A stretch of DNA of 64,000 nt, taken from positions 1,800,133-1,864,132 of the forward strand of contig FJOG01000003.1 of NCBI GenBank assembly GCA_900073065.1, given 5' to 3'. Shown here piece after piece: positions 34,048-44,792 of this stretch (positions are counted from its first letter, which is position 1; each line of letters opens with the position of its first letter). Source of the stretch: Phialocephala subalpina. Taxonomy: Eukaryota > Ascomycota > Leotiomycetes > Helotiales > Mollisiaceae. The notes under the pieces were generated by a model that saw nothing but the letters and a program-made list of their open reading frames with translations, made no database searches and had not been told where the DNA came from. A program made the translations under genes and the position numbers.

Positions 34048-34532
34048 CTAGGGTAGGCAGGTCTTGGGCGGTGATGGGAGGGACGGCGGAAGGGCGGAGG
34101 AGAGTTTACTTTCTTGTGAGGGCTTTGATAGTCTTTTTCGTTGGGGGCGTGAGTGCCGGGATAAGGGGAGGTGAGGGGGAATAGGGGGAGGTGGAGGAGC
34201 AAGGGAACTTTCTTTCAAGCCACTCGTTGATATGGAATGAAATGGGAGGTTGTCATTGTACTCTATATATGTCGGACCGAAGAATTGACAATGATGCAAT
34301 CGATGATTGTCGGTGTACGTGTCAGAGTTTGACTCGATGTAATGGTTTGTTTCGCTGTGAGAACTTCTGAGCTCAGCGGTGTTGGTTGGGATGAGGTGTT
34401 GGGCCTGTTGGGTTGTGTTAGAGAGGTTTGACAAGGGAGGGCGCAAAGGGGATGGGAGGGGTGGAATACTGTGGAACGTACGATTGCAAGGATGGAGGTC
34501 AGAGAGACCCAGGAGATGGTGGTGAATTGCAT
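34048..34532 (-). CDS. Possible small secreted protein, Pro/Ser-rich
   Basis: Exon 34532-34482 codes a 17-residue start that looks like a signal peptide (MQFTTISWVSLTSILAI). It is followed by an intron (34481-34405) with GT and AG ends and a second exon 34404-34048 with 118 codons before the stop, giving 135 aa. The second exon has a Thr/Asn/His-rich part and then a Pro/Ser/Lys-rich tail, without cysteine pattern. The exon break right after the signal peptide is the same arrangement as in two of the three paralogs immediately downstream, which also start with MQ and a hydrophobic run. It lacks their hydrophobic C-terminal tail, so it may be a degraded member, an unrelated small secreted protein, or a chance frame. 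Confidence 0.4.
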
Positions 34533-34814
34533 GATTGCGCAATTCTTTTGGTGTTGCGGATGGTGGACGTTGTGTTGCGATCTATGTTATGAGGGAAGGA
34601 GACGGGGTCCGATCTAACGCAAAGATAATATCATGTGCTAACTTCGAAAGTTGAATCACTTGGACTCCATGGAACATTCAGGTTTTTAGGCCAGAGATGA
34701 ATTTTAGACAACTACTTCTTGCTTGGCTTTTAGACTACCGCATCAAGTGAGTACATCATACTATCTCAATCAATCTTTCATGTCTAATTTCCTTTCTAGG
34801 CATTTACAATGAAC

Positions 34815-35600
34815 CTACAAATTGGCAGCAAGAGCCGCAACTCCACCAAGCAAGGCAGCAGCACCAATGCCAGCAGTCTACGCACGGAGTCAGCTTCTTT
34901 GCGAGTACACAAGGAAAGAAAGGAGACATACCTGGATTGCGACCCCTCCAAATCTCGTCATAGTTCCTGTCTCGGAAGCAATAGCGGAGTAGGCAGACTC
35001 GTAAGAGGAGACCGCATCGTAGTATGAAGACTCGACGTTCGAATCCACGAACCAAATCAAGACCATCGCCGAATTTGTCTCGAGTACCGGGAAATCAGTC
35101 ACGGTGAATGTCGACGTAAATGCATCATAGGCGGATGCGAGACTCGCGGTAGCCGACGAGAAGTCAGAATAGATCGAAACAAGGCCTGACCATTCAGCGG
35201 CAGGAAAGGTATGGTAACTGAAAGTCGACGTAGAAGTTGAGGGTGTCTCGGTGTACCCGAACTCAGACTCGATGGAGGAGACCTTGCTGATCTCCGAATT
35301 GGCGAGAACCGTAATTTCAGAGTAGATGGATATGACGACTGAGGCGTGGTCGTAGGCGGTTGCGGTGTATGCGCTGAGTTCTGATTCGAGACTGGAGGCT
35401 TTCGGGGCTCCTTCTTGGGAGACCGAGGACAGTGCTGCAATGAACGCGGTGTTGATGGTGCGGCGGTTGGCATATGTCGTATCTTCGGATACAGAGGTTG
35501 AGAAGGAAGGAGGAATGGTAGTGGTTTGCGTGGGGCCGAAAGATTGTGCAATTGCGAAGATTGCCGCTAAAGAGGCCACGACGAAAGTGAGGACTTGCAT
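34815..35600 (-). CDS. Secreted Ser/Thr-rich protein with hydrophobic tail, paralog 1
   Basis: Exons 35600-34932 and 34877-34815 give 243 aa. An N-terminal signal peptide (MQVLTFVVASLAAIFAIAQS) is followed by ~195 residues rich in Ser, Thr, Ala, Tyr and Glu without cysteine clusters, in heptad-like SxxSE/SSIESE patterns. The last exon codes only TAGIGAAALLGGVAALAANL and a stop. The same tail in the same place ends the next two genes, so they are paralogs by terminal-exon homology, although the middles differ. Signal peptide plus a short hydrophobic C-terminus suggests a GPI-anchored wall or surface protein (inference). Unlike its neighbours it has no intron after the signal peptide. Confidence 0.75.
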
Positions 35601-35912
35601 GATTGCGACTTATTTGCGTTCTTGAATACGGAAGGTGTGTTTGGATTGTGGAAGCGAGAAAGGAGTTTTGGATCAAGTCAAAAGCAATTCCAATGCGCTA
35701 AGTTCTACAGGTAATCAATCACCTAGCATCAGCGGAACAGGTGGGAGTGAAGTTCAAGACTTCAGTTCAGACACTTATCACACCTAGACTACCACAAGAG
35801 ACGATTTCAGGCATCATTGAAGTCCATAGAGAGAGTAGGCACCCATGACCTAGGCCCCCTCCAGTTATCTCGCATAGCCCATTCATCTCCCGTGTGCCTG
35901 AGCTGAGCTCAT

Positions 35913-36513
35913 CTACAAGTTGGCAAAGACAGCAGCTCCTCCGAAGAGTGCAGCAGCACCAAACCCTCCAGTCTGTCGTAGGACTTAGCTGCCGTCTTGA
36001 TCACGAGTGGCAGTACAGGGACATGAACATACCTGGAAAGCAGCACCTGCAGTACTAGTAGAGGTACGTGTGCTCGTAAGGGTACCGGTAGTAGTCGCAC
36101 CCGTGCTTTTAGACGTAACGGTCTCGGACGTAATAGAGCCAGAGATCTCAGCACTGAAGCTCGACTGGACAGAAGCGACGTGGGAGACAAGAGAGCTTTG
36201 GAGAGACAGAGCGTCGTTTTGCAAGGAGGCAATGACGGACAGGAAGTCGGAAGCGATTGGGTTGGCGGTGGCGCTGAATGCAGAGATCTCGGAGGAGAGA
36301 GTGGCAGCTTCGGAAACGGCAGCTTGGTAGATAGTGGATAGCATGGAGTTTTCGGCTTGGATGGTGGCGGTTGCGAGGAAGGCGATGTCAGCCTGTTCAT
36401 GTGGGTTAGATCGATTCACAGTGCAAATATAAAGCGCAAGGATGAGGGGTTATACGACTTACAGTTGCGAAGCTAGCCATAAGGCCAGCAGCGATGAGGG
36501 TGTTGAGTTGCAT
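35913..36513 (-). CDS. Secreted Ser/Thr-rich protein with hydrophobic tail, paralog 2
   Basis: Exons 36513-36463, 36392-36033 and 35972-35913 give 156 aa. Exon 1 is exactly the signal peptide (MQLNTLIAAGLMASFAT) and ends in phase 0. Exon 2 is an Ala/Ser-rich segment in which SxxS and LSSEISAFSATANP patterns suggest long helices, then a Thr/Ser stretch (SKSTGATTTGTLTSTRTST) likely to be O-glycosylated. Exon 3 codes TGGFGAAALFGGAAVFANL plus stop, near-identical to the tails of the flanking paralogs. Each module boundary is a phase-0 intron. GPI anchoring and surface location are inferred from the architecture. The earlier upstream ATG frames on the other strand are shadows. Confidence 0.78.
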
Positions 36514-36922
36514 GTTTGCTGATTTCTGCTTTCTTTATTTTGGGTATTGAGGTGTTGAGTTTGTATTATGCGAAGCCGTGGAGGCGATCTTTAAATATTA
36601 AAGCAGATTCGGTTTGCTAGCCAAAGGTGAATGACATATTATTAAATGAAGCTCAAAGAAACGAAGCAAACGACGAGAGGGAAATTACAAGCAAACTTCA
36701 TTATGCCTGTCCCAATGACTACGTCAGGGCCGTCGACTTCGAGGTTTGCTTCTCATTGTCCCTCATCAAGTTAAGACTTCTGAGATCCCTCAATGTCCGT
36801 TCAAAACCCGACTCCAATTCTAATTATGCCGAGAGAGCAAACTTCCAATTCATCCCTGGAGCAAAACATCCCCTACTGGGCCCCGTTCATTTCCTTGCAT
36901 TGTCTCTCTCCAAACCCTCAGT

Positions 36923-37416
36923 CTACAAGTTCGCTGCGAAAACAGCAGCTCCTCCAAAAAGCGCGGCACCAATAGCACCCGTCTACTGATCGTCAGCAAC
37001 ACATCTCCAACTCTCTCATCCAAAGCACATACCTGGAAAGCCGCACCTCCCGTACTAACACTCGTCCCCGTTCCCGTCGCGCTCACAACAGCCCCACTCA
37101 CCCTCGTACTGACACTGCTTTCGACTGAACTCGCCTTCGACGCCAGGCTCGCGGTAATCGAAGAAAATGGCGAAGTAGCTGTTGCTGTGAAAGCTGTATA
37201 TTCGCTAGAGAGGGAGGAGTGCAGGGAGGAGGCGTCGGCACTGAGGGAGGAGAAGAGGGAGGAACCGGCTCCGTTGGCGGATGTGAAGGCCGCGCCGATG
37301 GAGTCGAAGATGTCGGCCTGTGGGGTGTGTTAGTGGGAATTGAGGGAATGGAGGGAAAGGGGACTTACGGTTGCGAGGGAGGTTAGGGTGAGTATTAGGA
37401 GGGGTTTGAGTTGCAT
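36923..37416 (-). CDS. Secreted Ser/Thr-rich protein with hydrophobic tail, paralog 3
   Basis: Exons 37416-37369, 37317-37033 and 36982-36923 give 130 aa, the shortest of the three. Exon 1 is the signal peptide (MQLKPLLILTLTSLAT), exon 2 starts ADIFDSIGAAFTSAN (compare ADIAFLATATIQAEN in paralog 2) and includes LSSEYTAFTATATSPF (compare LSSEISAFSATANPI). Exon 3 codes TGAIGAALFGGAAVFAANL plus stop. Shared exon structure and both conserved ends make paralogs 2 and 3 the closest pair. The linker before the tail is GTGTSVSTGGAAFQ, like GTLTSTRTSTSTAGAAFQ in paralog 2. Function unknown; a surface or cell-wall protein is the best guess. Confidence 0.78.
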
Positions 37417-39597
37417 GTTTGCTATTGTTAGTGTCTGAGCTTTAGTGGAAGATTGAGTTGTTGCGCGCGTGAAAGTTTGCAGATGTCGATGAATTTTAAG
37501 TTGGGCTTAGTTTTGGAGATGAACGAGATGGGATGAACGAAGACATCAGATGCAAGAGCTTTCTATATATGATAAAACCAAGAACTTGAAATTGCAAGCG
37601 GACCACGTCACGGCCAGTGGCTGTGAGCATCTTCTTTCTTGTTGTCTGTATTCGGATCAGGCGCTGGACAAGGTCTAGAAGGCTTGCAACCATCATACAT
37701 CCCGTGTATGTCTACAATCACTATATCTGGAGATCTTTGAGCCAATCAGGATGTATTAGTTTTCCTCAGCCTTGAGATTATCAGATGAGAGCCCAATATT
37801 GCATGAAAGCGAAGCTATCCGAAATGCTTGGCAGGGTATCCGAGAATCTGAGTTTCCGAAAAGTCCGGCTCACAGGTTCGCAGCCGAATACGGTGAGAGA
37901 AGACGAGCCGTTTCAGCTCTCGTACTTTTGTATATTTGCCCATCTCAGACATCGAAATCGTGCAATGATTCAAAAATATGTTGGGCCTAGTTGAGTACTT
38001 ACTCATTCTCTCGAGCCATTGGCAGTGGGACGCACATTTGAGGAAGCACGCGAAGGAATCCCGAGCCGAACAATCTCTAATGTCCATATCTCTATTATAC
38101 AGGATACTCTTTCCATGTCCCTTTTTCAGTGTAAGAAAAAACGGCAATAACCGCTGTCAAAGTAGCAGAATGCACATCCCAGATTTCACTCGAGTCACTG
38201 ACTCGGCGTGGCAAGACTTGTATAAATGAAGGGTCGCTTGACTTTTTGATGTTTTGAGAAGGAGGCATCGTCGTGCGCTCATTTGCCTAGGCAGTGAGTG
38301 TCTCTCGCATAAATTGCGTGTGAGTCTCGTCGCCCCTTTTGAGAAGGAGCGTCCTGCAGTTCTCGCATTAGCGTCGACTATAAGAATCCCCCTTGGATTC
38401 TTCACCTCGCCCAAATTTTCTCCAATCTTCTTTCTCTCCCCTCGAGCGACCTCAGTAAGTCGCCGACGAAATTGTTATCATACTCAAGTTGAAAACAGTT
38501 TGCAGATGAAGTTTGAAATCTGTCTGCTATCAATGTCTGAAGCGGCTACGTTATTCCGAGCGAACTATTGTGAGTGTCCTGAGGTGTTCTTCTCTCAATG
38601 ATCGTGTTCATATGTTTCGTGAGTGTGTGCGTGCGGGTACCAGCGCAGACAGAAGCAGTCTCGATGCAGCGAAGGTGGTTGAGTATGATCACGTGTGGCT
38701 ATACCATATACAGCATAGCGCATTTCCCCCCAAGACTGGCTTGTTTTTACCTTCACTTCACTTGACATCATTTTGCATCTGGATCTTCGACCTCTCCCAC
38801 ATATGACAGCAACGGCTACAACACCACATACGCCAATGATCGTCAGCTATGGAGGGTGCGACGACGACCTCCTTGCTCTCCTCGCCATCTGCGAAGGATC
38901 CCACCCCTCATTTTCCATGTCTGTTGGATGCGACACGGCACACTTCACCCGAATGACGTATAACTTAGTAGACATCCCTTGTCTACGATTTCTTGGGACC
39001 ATGGACATATGATCTGTATGTTGTGTTGAGACTCAGGTGTCCTCAATTGAACTTCACTGAGAAAGAGAGGCTCTGGCGCGAACTGAGAAAAGCTAGGTAA
39101 GAATCGGTTTGGCAGTTGTTTTACAATGGCTACTACTCTACGGTCCCAGAGTTCACGACCCTCATACGCGCTCGTGACTAGTAAATTCTTCTCGATATCC
39201 CACCGAACGAAGTATGGGAAAGCTTTAACGACCTGTCAGAAGCGGTAGCGATTCCTAAGTAGGGAAAGAGCCGCCTCAACTTCCAATCACAATCCACCTT
39301 TCCCGGAGCTACACCCCACCCTCCCCAGTCTGAAGTCATCTACTTTATGATTTTCATGGGTTCATGGTGCGCCTCCAACACGCAGTGACGATCGTGGAAG
39401 ATCACGAGGCATGAAAACAAACCTGTTAGAGCAATGGAGAGCCCACGAACTCCAGTTATAACTTGCTTCTCCCACATTTCCCTTATCTTTTCTTCTTCTC
39501 ATAATTTTGATACTTGCGTACTTCCATACTTCCTCAGCCTCGAATTCCTTGTCCTGTACTTCAGACTTTATTCACAGGTTCCTTGCACTCTGCTACA
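37417..39597. other. Intergenic, possibly with a short coding relic
   Basis: No convincing gene. An 80-codon plus frame at 38773-39012 and protein-like fragments with stops at about 39060-39240 could be the remains of a gene, but no family can be named. The last ~200 bases (39440-39597) are pyrimidine-rich and look like the promoter and leader of the transporter gene. Confidence 0.4.
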
Positions 39598-41836
39598 ATG
39601 GCAGACAACAAGCTGGGCAAGTCCAGCAGTGACTCTGCCGACTTCGACGGGCAGACAGAAATCGAACATGCCTCCGTCCGAAACCCCTCCAACGTGGAAA
39701 CAGAGAACATCGACGCCAACCAACTTCGAGCAAACATTAATGCGAAGATCGCCAATCCTCTTGCTGGCCTCACCCATGCTGAGCTACGTCAGAAAGGCGA
39801 GGCATACGTTCGAGAACATCAAATTGGCGACGACGAGGATATCCGAGCTTTCCAACTGGGTGCCATTCTTGCACAAGACCCTAACCGACACGCAGAAATC
39901 GAAGGCCTCACCGAGAACGAGCGCACCGTTCTAGCGAAGGAAATCAGCTCCAAGTGGTCCCAACCAAACCTGTTATACTTGGTCATCATACTTTGTTCCA
40001 CATGTGCTGCTGTACAGGGAATGGACGAGACTGTTGTGAATGGAGCTCAGATCTTCTATGCCCCGCAGTTTGGCATCGGCAGCAAGACCAGTTCCAGAGA
40101 CTCTTGGTTGGTTGGTCTTGTTAACTCGGCCCCGTACCTCTGCTGCGCTTTCGTCGGATGCTGGCTTACTGTTCCTCTCAACAACTGGTGGGGTCGACGT
40201 GGTACCGTTTTCATCACTTGTGTTGTCTCCGCGTTGGCCTGCATTTGGCAAGGTGAGTCCTGATATCTCTTTCTCGGTAGAATGTACTAACCTCAACAGC
40301 TCTCACTGGTTCATGGTGGCATATGTTTATTGCTCGCTTTGCTCTTGGTCTCGGAATTGGTCCCAAGAGTGCTACAGTACCCATATACGCTGCCGAATGT
40401 TCTCCTCCCCAGATTCGTGGTGCTCTGGTTATGCAATGGCAGATGTGGAGTAAGTTAATCACGCAAAACTCGCTAAAACTCTGATGCTGACTTTGACATA
40501 GCTGCTTTTGGTATCTTCGTTGGATATGCCGCCGATCTAGCATTCTACAGTGTGAAGGATCAAGCTGGAATCGTTGGTCTCAATTGGAGATTGATGATGG
40601 GATCTGCATGCCTACCTGCTATTATCGTCGTCTGCTTCGTCTTCCTTTGTCCAGAATCGCCTAGATGGTATATGTCGAAGGAGCGCCACGCAAAGGCGTA
40701 CCAAAGTATGTGCAAACTGAGGCATAATAAGGTGCAGTCGGCGCGCGATTTGTTCTACATGTATACTTTGCTGCAGGCTGAGAAGGAGAGTGTCATTCTC
40801 GGAGGCAGCAAAGTCAAGGAGATGTTCACTGTTCCTCGCAATCGTCGGGCTATGCAGGCATCTGAAATCGTCATGTTTATGCAACAGGTAAGACTCTTCC
40901 AAATTGTTTGAGAATTTCTTGACTAATTGTGGAATAGTTCTGTGGAGTCAATGTCATCGCCTACGTAAGTCTTATTTCCATACTAATTTGCTGTTTTTTT
41001 GTAGGGAGCTGAGACATCAAGCAAAAGGATACGATCCGTTTGCATGCAGGCTCTTTAGACAGCTCCCGGATCTGGAGCTCCCCACCCCAAATCTTGACCT
41101 TTGACAGTCCTAATTTGTTGGATAGTACTCATCTCAAATCTTCCTGGATGCCAACCTATCAGAGGTCAGCGCCCTCGCAGCTTCTCTAGGCTGGGGTGTG
41201 ATCAACTTCCTCTTCGCTATTCCTGCCGTCTATACCATTGATACCTTCGGCCGCCGAAACCTCCTTCTGGTTACATTCCCGCTCATGTCTCTCTGCTTGT
41301 TCTTCACGGGCTTCAGTTTCTGGATTCCGGCAGACTCCACAGCTCGAATTGCTTGTGTGGCACTTGGTCTCTACCTCTTCGGCATCGTATACTCCCCCGG
41401 AGAAGGCCCGGTCCCATTCACCTACTCAGCTGAAGCCTATCCTCTTTATATCCGTGGTCTCGGAATGTCCCTTGCTACCGCAACAACTTGGTTCTTCAAC
41501 TTCGTCCTTTCCGTCACGTGGCCCAGTCTTCTGAAGGCGTTCAAGCCTCAAGGCGCTTTCGCATGGTACGCTGTATGGAACGTGATTGGATGGGTTGCTG
41601 TCCTTCTTTTCGTTCCGGAAACCAAGGGGAAGACTCTCGAGGAGTTGGATCAGGTCTTTGGTGTCCGTACTCGAGATCATGCGGCGTATGGTATCAGACA
41701 AGTCAAGTACTTCTTCAACAGGTATCTGCTGAGAAAGGATATCGAGCCAGAGCAGTTGTATGAGAAGGATAATGTTGAGCATCATCTGAGTAGCTTCTCT
41801 CAAGAGAAGGAGACGGATTCGACCGCTAGAGTTTAA
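39598..41836 (+). CDS. MFS sugar/inositol-type transporter
   Basis: Exons 39598-40252, 40300-40449, 40502-40887, 40938-40964 and 41126-41836 give 642 aa. The sugar porter family signatures are present in order: a GRRGT loop after TM2, RFALGLGIGPKSATVPIYAAE in TM4, PESPRWYM before the central loop, the FCGVNVIAYYS motif in TM7, DTFGRRNLLLV, and PETKGKTLEELDQVF at the end of TM12. The ~120-residue hydrophilic N-terminus is longer than in most hexose carriers. The overall pattern (QGMDETVVNGAQ in TM1) resembles fungal inositol/sugar symporters; the substrate cannot be fixed from sequence. The 27-nt fourth exon codes only the TM7 motif, and the next intron is long (161 nt) and has an internal T-rich AG that is not used. 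Plasma-membrane location is expected. Confidence 0.9.
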
Positions 41837-43601
41837 AATTTGAGAGGTGTTCGTTTGGTAAATGAGGATTTGGACTGCGGTGCAGTGACCTCCTGTCTTT
41901 ATACTGTATGGCGTTTGGAAGATACCTGGTATGCGTGCTGTTGGCTCGATAGGAGCTTAATGTGTATATCAGCTCTCCTTTAAGTTAATGTATTTTGCTT
42001 AACCATGTGTCTTGTATGATGTAAGAGTTCGTTGCTCTATCTACCATCTCCACAATCTTGGTCTCAAGTGAGATATCAAAGAAATACTGGTGTCAAGTTC
42101 CCTTCCATACATGCATAGTCCTTCATTCCAGGATTATAAGTCTTACTCCCTACCTACAATTTGATTTTCTTCTTGCGGCGGATTTGTAGGGTTCTATCAT
42201 GCACATTTTCCAAAGAAGGAAGGTGTGGAACATGGTAAATTCTTCCGCCACCGAGTCTTAGTCCTCTCTGCAGCTGTGAATCATAATTTGAAGCTCCACC
42301 AAATTCTTTGGCCCTTTGAATCGTGCTAGGACTCATGTTGAATCGCTAGCATCCTCGCCTCTCGGTACCGGCCATCCTCTCCTTCCAAGACCTAAGAGCA
42401 TAAGTCTGGGATCTTTATAATTCCTGCGCTGCCTAACGTATAACCCCGCTAAGGCTTGTTCTGGCAAAGGTGGAGGTGAAGAACTATCTTCTTTCCGTTC
42501 CTCTGATTCCTTATTCTTGCCAGCCTCTTTCGCTTAATCTTTAAGACCACTCTTCCATGGCCCAATCAGCATGTCCATTTGTACTCTTCGATTGTCTTCG
42601 ATGCGGTGTAGTAGCAGCTGCACTTCTGGGCCTCCTTTAGAGCAATGGCTGCTTCGATGTGAACTTTGTCTGATACAATTTTAAGTATGGGTAGGTGAGG
42701 ACGAGCAGGGCAGAAGAGAAGTGAGGAGGGAAGAAAGTAAGCAGGAAATTGAAAGTGAGCCGTGAACCTTCAAGGCGACAGAATGTCTAAGAAAGAGGGG
42801 CCTTCTATGAATACCCTTACAGTACCATTACTTGAAGCATTCAGACCAACAGTAACAGGGACTTTCCCATGTGACGATGTAGCTTTCCAGTCAGGTGAAG
42901 ATCCCAGACCGGAGTTTCGTCGGCTTCAAATTAGAAAGAGGCCGGTCTGGAGACATGTATGCAGAAGCTTTTGGGTCCTTCCATATAGATATAAACAACC
43001 AAGTTTATTCAACCAATCACAGCCCTCGTAGCTCGTATGTTCATCCAATCTCACTTGCTCAACAACCACTAACAAGTTCCTCAGAATGGTAGAGCGCGTC
43101 ACTAGTAAGACCCTCTGACTTTAATATGACGAGGTTGCCGGTAAGCTTCATTCACTTCAGTACTCTACAACAAATACTAATTCTGAGAAGGTTCGATTCC
43201 GTCCGAGGGCATTTCTTTTTGAACTTTTGCCAGTTTTGTGTGGCGAAGCTAGAGTTTTGCTCTCACCGCACTCGGCATTTTGATCTGTGGTGGGGATTGG
43301 GAGTTGCTTGGTGGGGCAGGCTCGTACTCGCTTCAGCCCCTTTCAAGACAGCGAGCTTGACTCATCCCCTTTGCAGTCCAGAAGCTGGGAATGGGGGCTA
43401 GCGAGTCAACAATGCAAATTCAATCGCAAGCACATGAACAGAGGAAGTGGGAGTGCAACAGCAATAGAAACGTTTCATTTGGTCGTAACATTATAAGTCC
43501 ATCATTAAATTCTCTCACATCTTCTCGCATTCGGTCCTGGCCTCCAACCTCGCTTACTTGTTCGACTTCTCTTCCTTTTTCGATTTCTCTTCCTTCTTCG
43601 G
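41837..43601. other. Intergenic, no gene recognised
   Basis: Only short frames with no motif (for example 42154-42336 minus and 42762-43031 plus). A tRNA-like GGTTCGATTCC at 43188-43198 was checked and does not form a tRNA. No repeats were noticed. Confidence 0.45.
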
Positions 43602-44792
43602 TTATTTCTTGCTTAAGTTCCTCTTTTGTATCTCTATACTACTTAAAACTGGAGTGTTTTCTAATTTTGCAGTACTCGGCTTCGGTGGTGTTTCTTGAGA
43701 AGAAGGCTTGTGGGCAGAAATTTGTTTCGAGCCGCTGGAACTCGATTTATCCTTCTTTATGCTAGCGATCTTCGCGTTTACTGAGATATTCTTTCTTAGG
43801 CTAGAGCTTCCCAACGGTGCTGTTTCTTGAGATGGGCGTGGGTAGTCGGAAGGATGATACGACCTGAAACTACCTGACGTCGACTTACTCTTCTCCTTGC
43901 TCGCAGTCTTCTCCTTTACGGAGCTCTTCTTTCCTGCACTGGAACTGGGCAGCGGAGGTGTTTCTCGGGAAGGCCGTGGATAGCGGGAAGGATCATATGT
44001 CCCGCCACTGCTAGATTTACTCTTCTGTTTGCTAGCTCTCCTCTCCTTGCTCGCGATCTTCTCCTTTCCGGCACTCTTCTCCTTTTTGGCGTTCTCCTCC
44101 TTCCCAGCTTCCTTCTTACCACTTGATTTCAGACTTCCAGAGGAACTAGGACTGGACTTCGGACCACCTGAGCCTGCAGGTGGGGTGGAGGCTTTGGTAG
44201 GGGTTTTCCCACTTCCTTTCGAGCCTTTGACTTTTGAAGCTTTAGCCTTCGAGTCTTTTGTTTCTGAGGAGGTGCTGCCTTGGGCGTTACTAGAATTTCC
44301 GGGCTGAAGAGGGCCAGGTTGAGAGGTATTTTGCTGGAACTCATCAAAATAATTATCGGAGTCTTCTGAACTAGAACTTGAAGTACTACTCCCTCTTCCT
44401 GGCTGTCCTGTACCCTGGCTGAAGGGAAGTAAACGATTAACGGTAAGTCTACCAGCTTGTCCAAGTAAACCTTGCCCTAATCGCGGGCCACCAAAAGGAG
44501 AAGGCCAAGGCGCCCCGGCTCGTAGCCTAGGCCAACCTTGTCGCTGCAACAGCGATAAGTCCCAGTAGTTCAAAGGGAGTCTATAAATCAAATAAGCAGG
44601 CGGCAACAACACACCGGGTCCCTGTGAAAGTAATCCCACGAAGCTGTGGCGACTTCGCCGGAAACGTTCCAAACGGCGTGACAACATTTCAAGCTGCACA
44701 CGCTGCCATAATAATCTTCTAGAGCGGTCCAATGCAACTGTGTAAATGCCAGAACTTTGAAGTAGAAGCAAACTAGTATCGTAGTACCGCAT
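43602..44792 (-). CDS. Lys/Ser-rich low-complexity protein with internal repeats
   Basis: Single-exon ATG frame of 396 aa. Residues 1-135 are mixed Leu/Arg/Gly-rich with several LLQ/RLRR segments. After that the protein is almost entirely Ser, Lys, Pro and Gly. From about residue 230 three diverged units of roughly 45 residues follow each other, each with a KEKxASKxKSKSSSG block, a DPSRYPRPS or HPSDYPRPS segment, and a (R/Q)ETPPLPSSS or QETAPLGSSS ending. This repeat periodicity in protein, together with a long open frame, argues for a real gene. No family is recognised. It could be a nucleic-acid-binding or disordered scaffold protein (inference from charge). The gene next upstream on the same strand has a similar Ser/Lys/Gly bias but no clear sequence relation. 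Confidence 0.6.
   Translation of the reverse strand: MRYYDTSLLLLQSSGIYTVALDRSRRLLWQRVQLEMLSRRLERFRRSRHSFVGLLSQGPGVLLPPAYLIYRLPLNYWDLSLLQRQGWPRLRAGAPWPSPFGGPRLGQGLLGQAGRLTVNRLLPFSQGTGQPGRGSSTSSSSSEDSDNYFDEFQQNTSQPGPLQPGNSSNAQGSTSSETKDSKAKASKVKGSKGSGKTPTKASTPPAGSGGPKSSPSSSGSLKSSGKKEAGKEENAKKEKSAGKEKIASKERRASKQKSKSSSGGTYDPSRYPRPSRETPPLPSSSAGKKSSVKEKTASKEKSKSTSGSFRSYHPSDYPRPSQETAPLGSSSLRKNISVNAKIASIKKDKSSSSGSKQISAHKPSSQETPPKPSTAKLENTPVLSSIEIQKRNLSKK

Noticed and set aside
41005..41125. Extra exon inside the long transporter intron
   Set aside because: Although a T-rich AG precedes it, using it would break the TM7-TM8 join; the direct splice from 40964 to 41126 gives the conserved sequence.
43180..43215. 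Possible tRNA 3' half (GGTTCGATTCC)
   Set aside because: The T-arm pairs poorly and no matching acceptor stem or A-box is found about 60-70 bases upstream.
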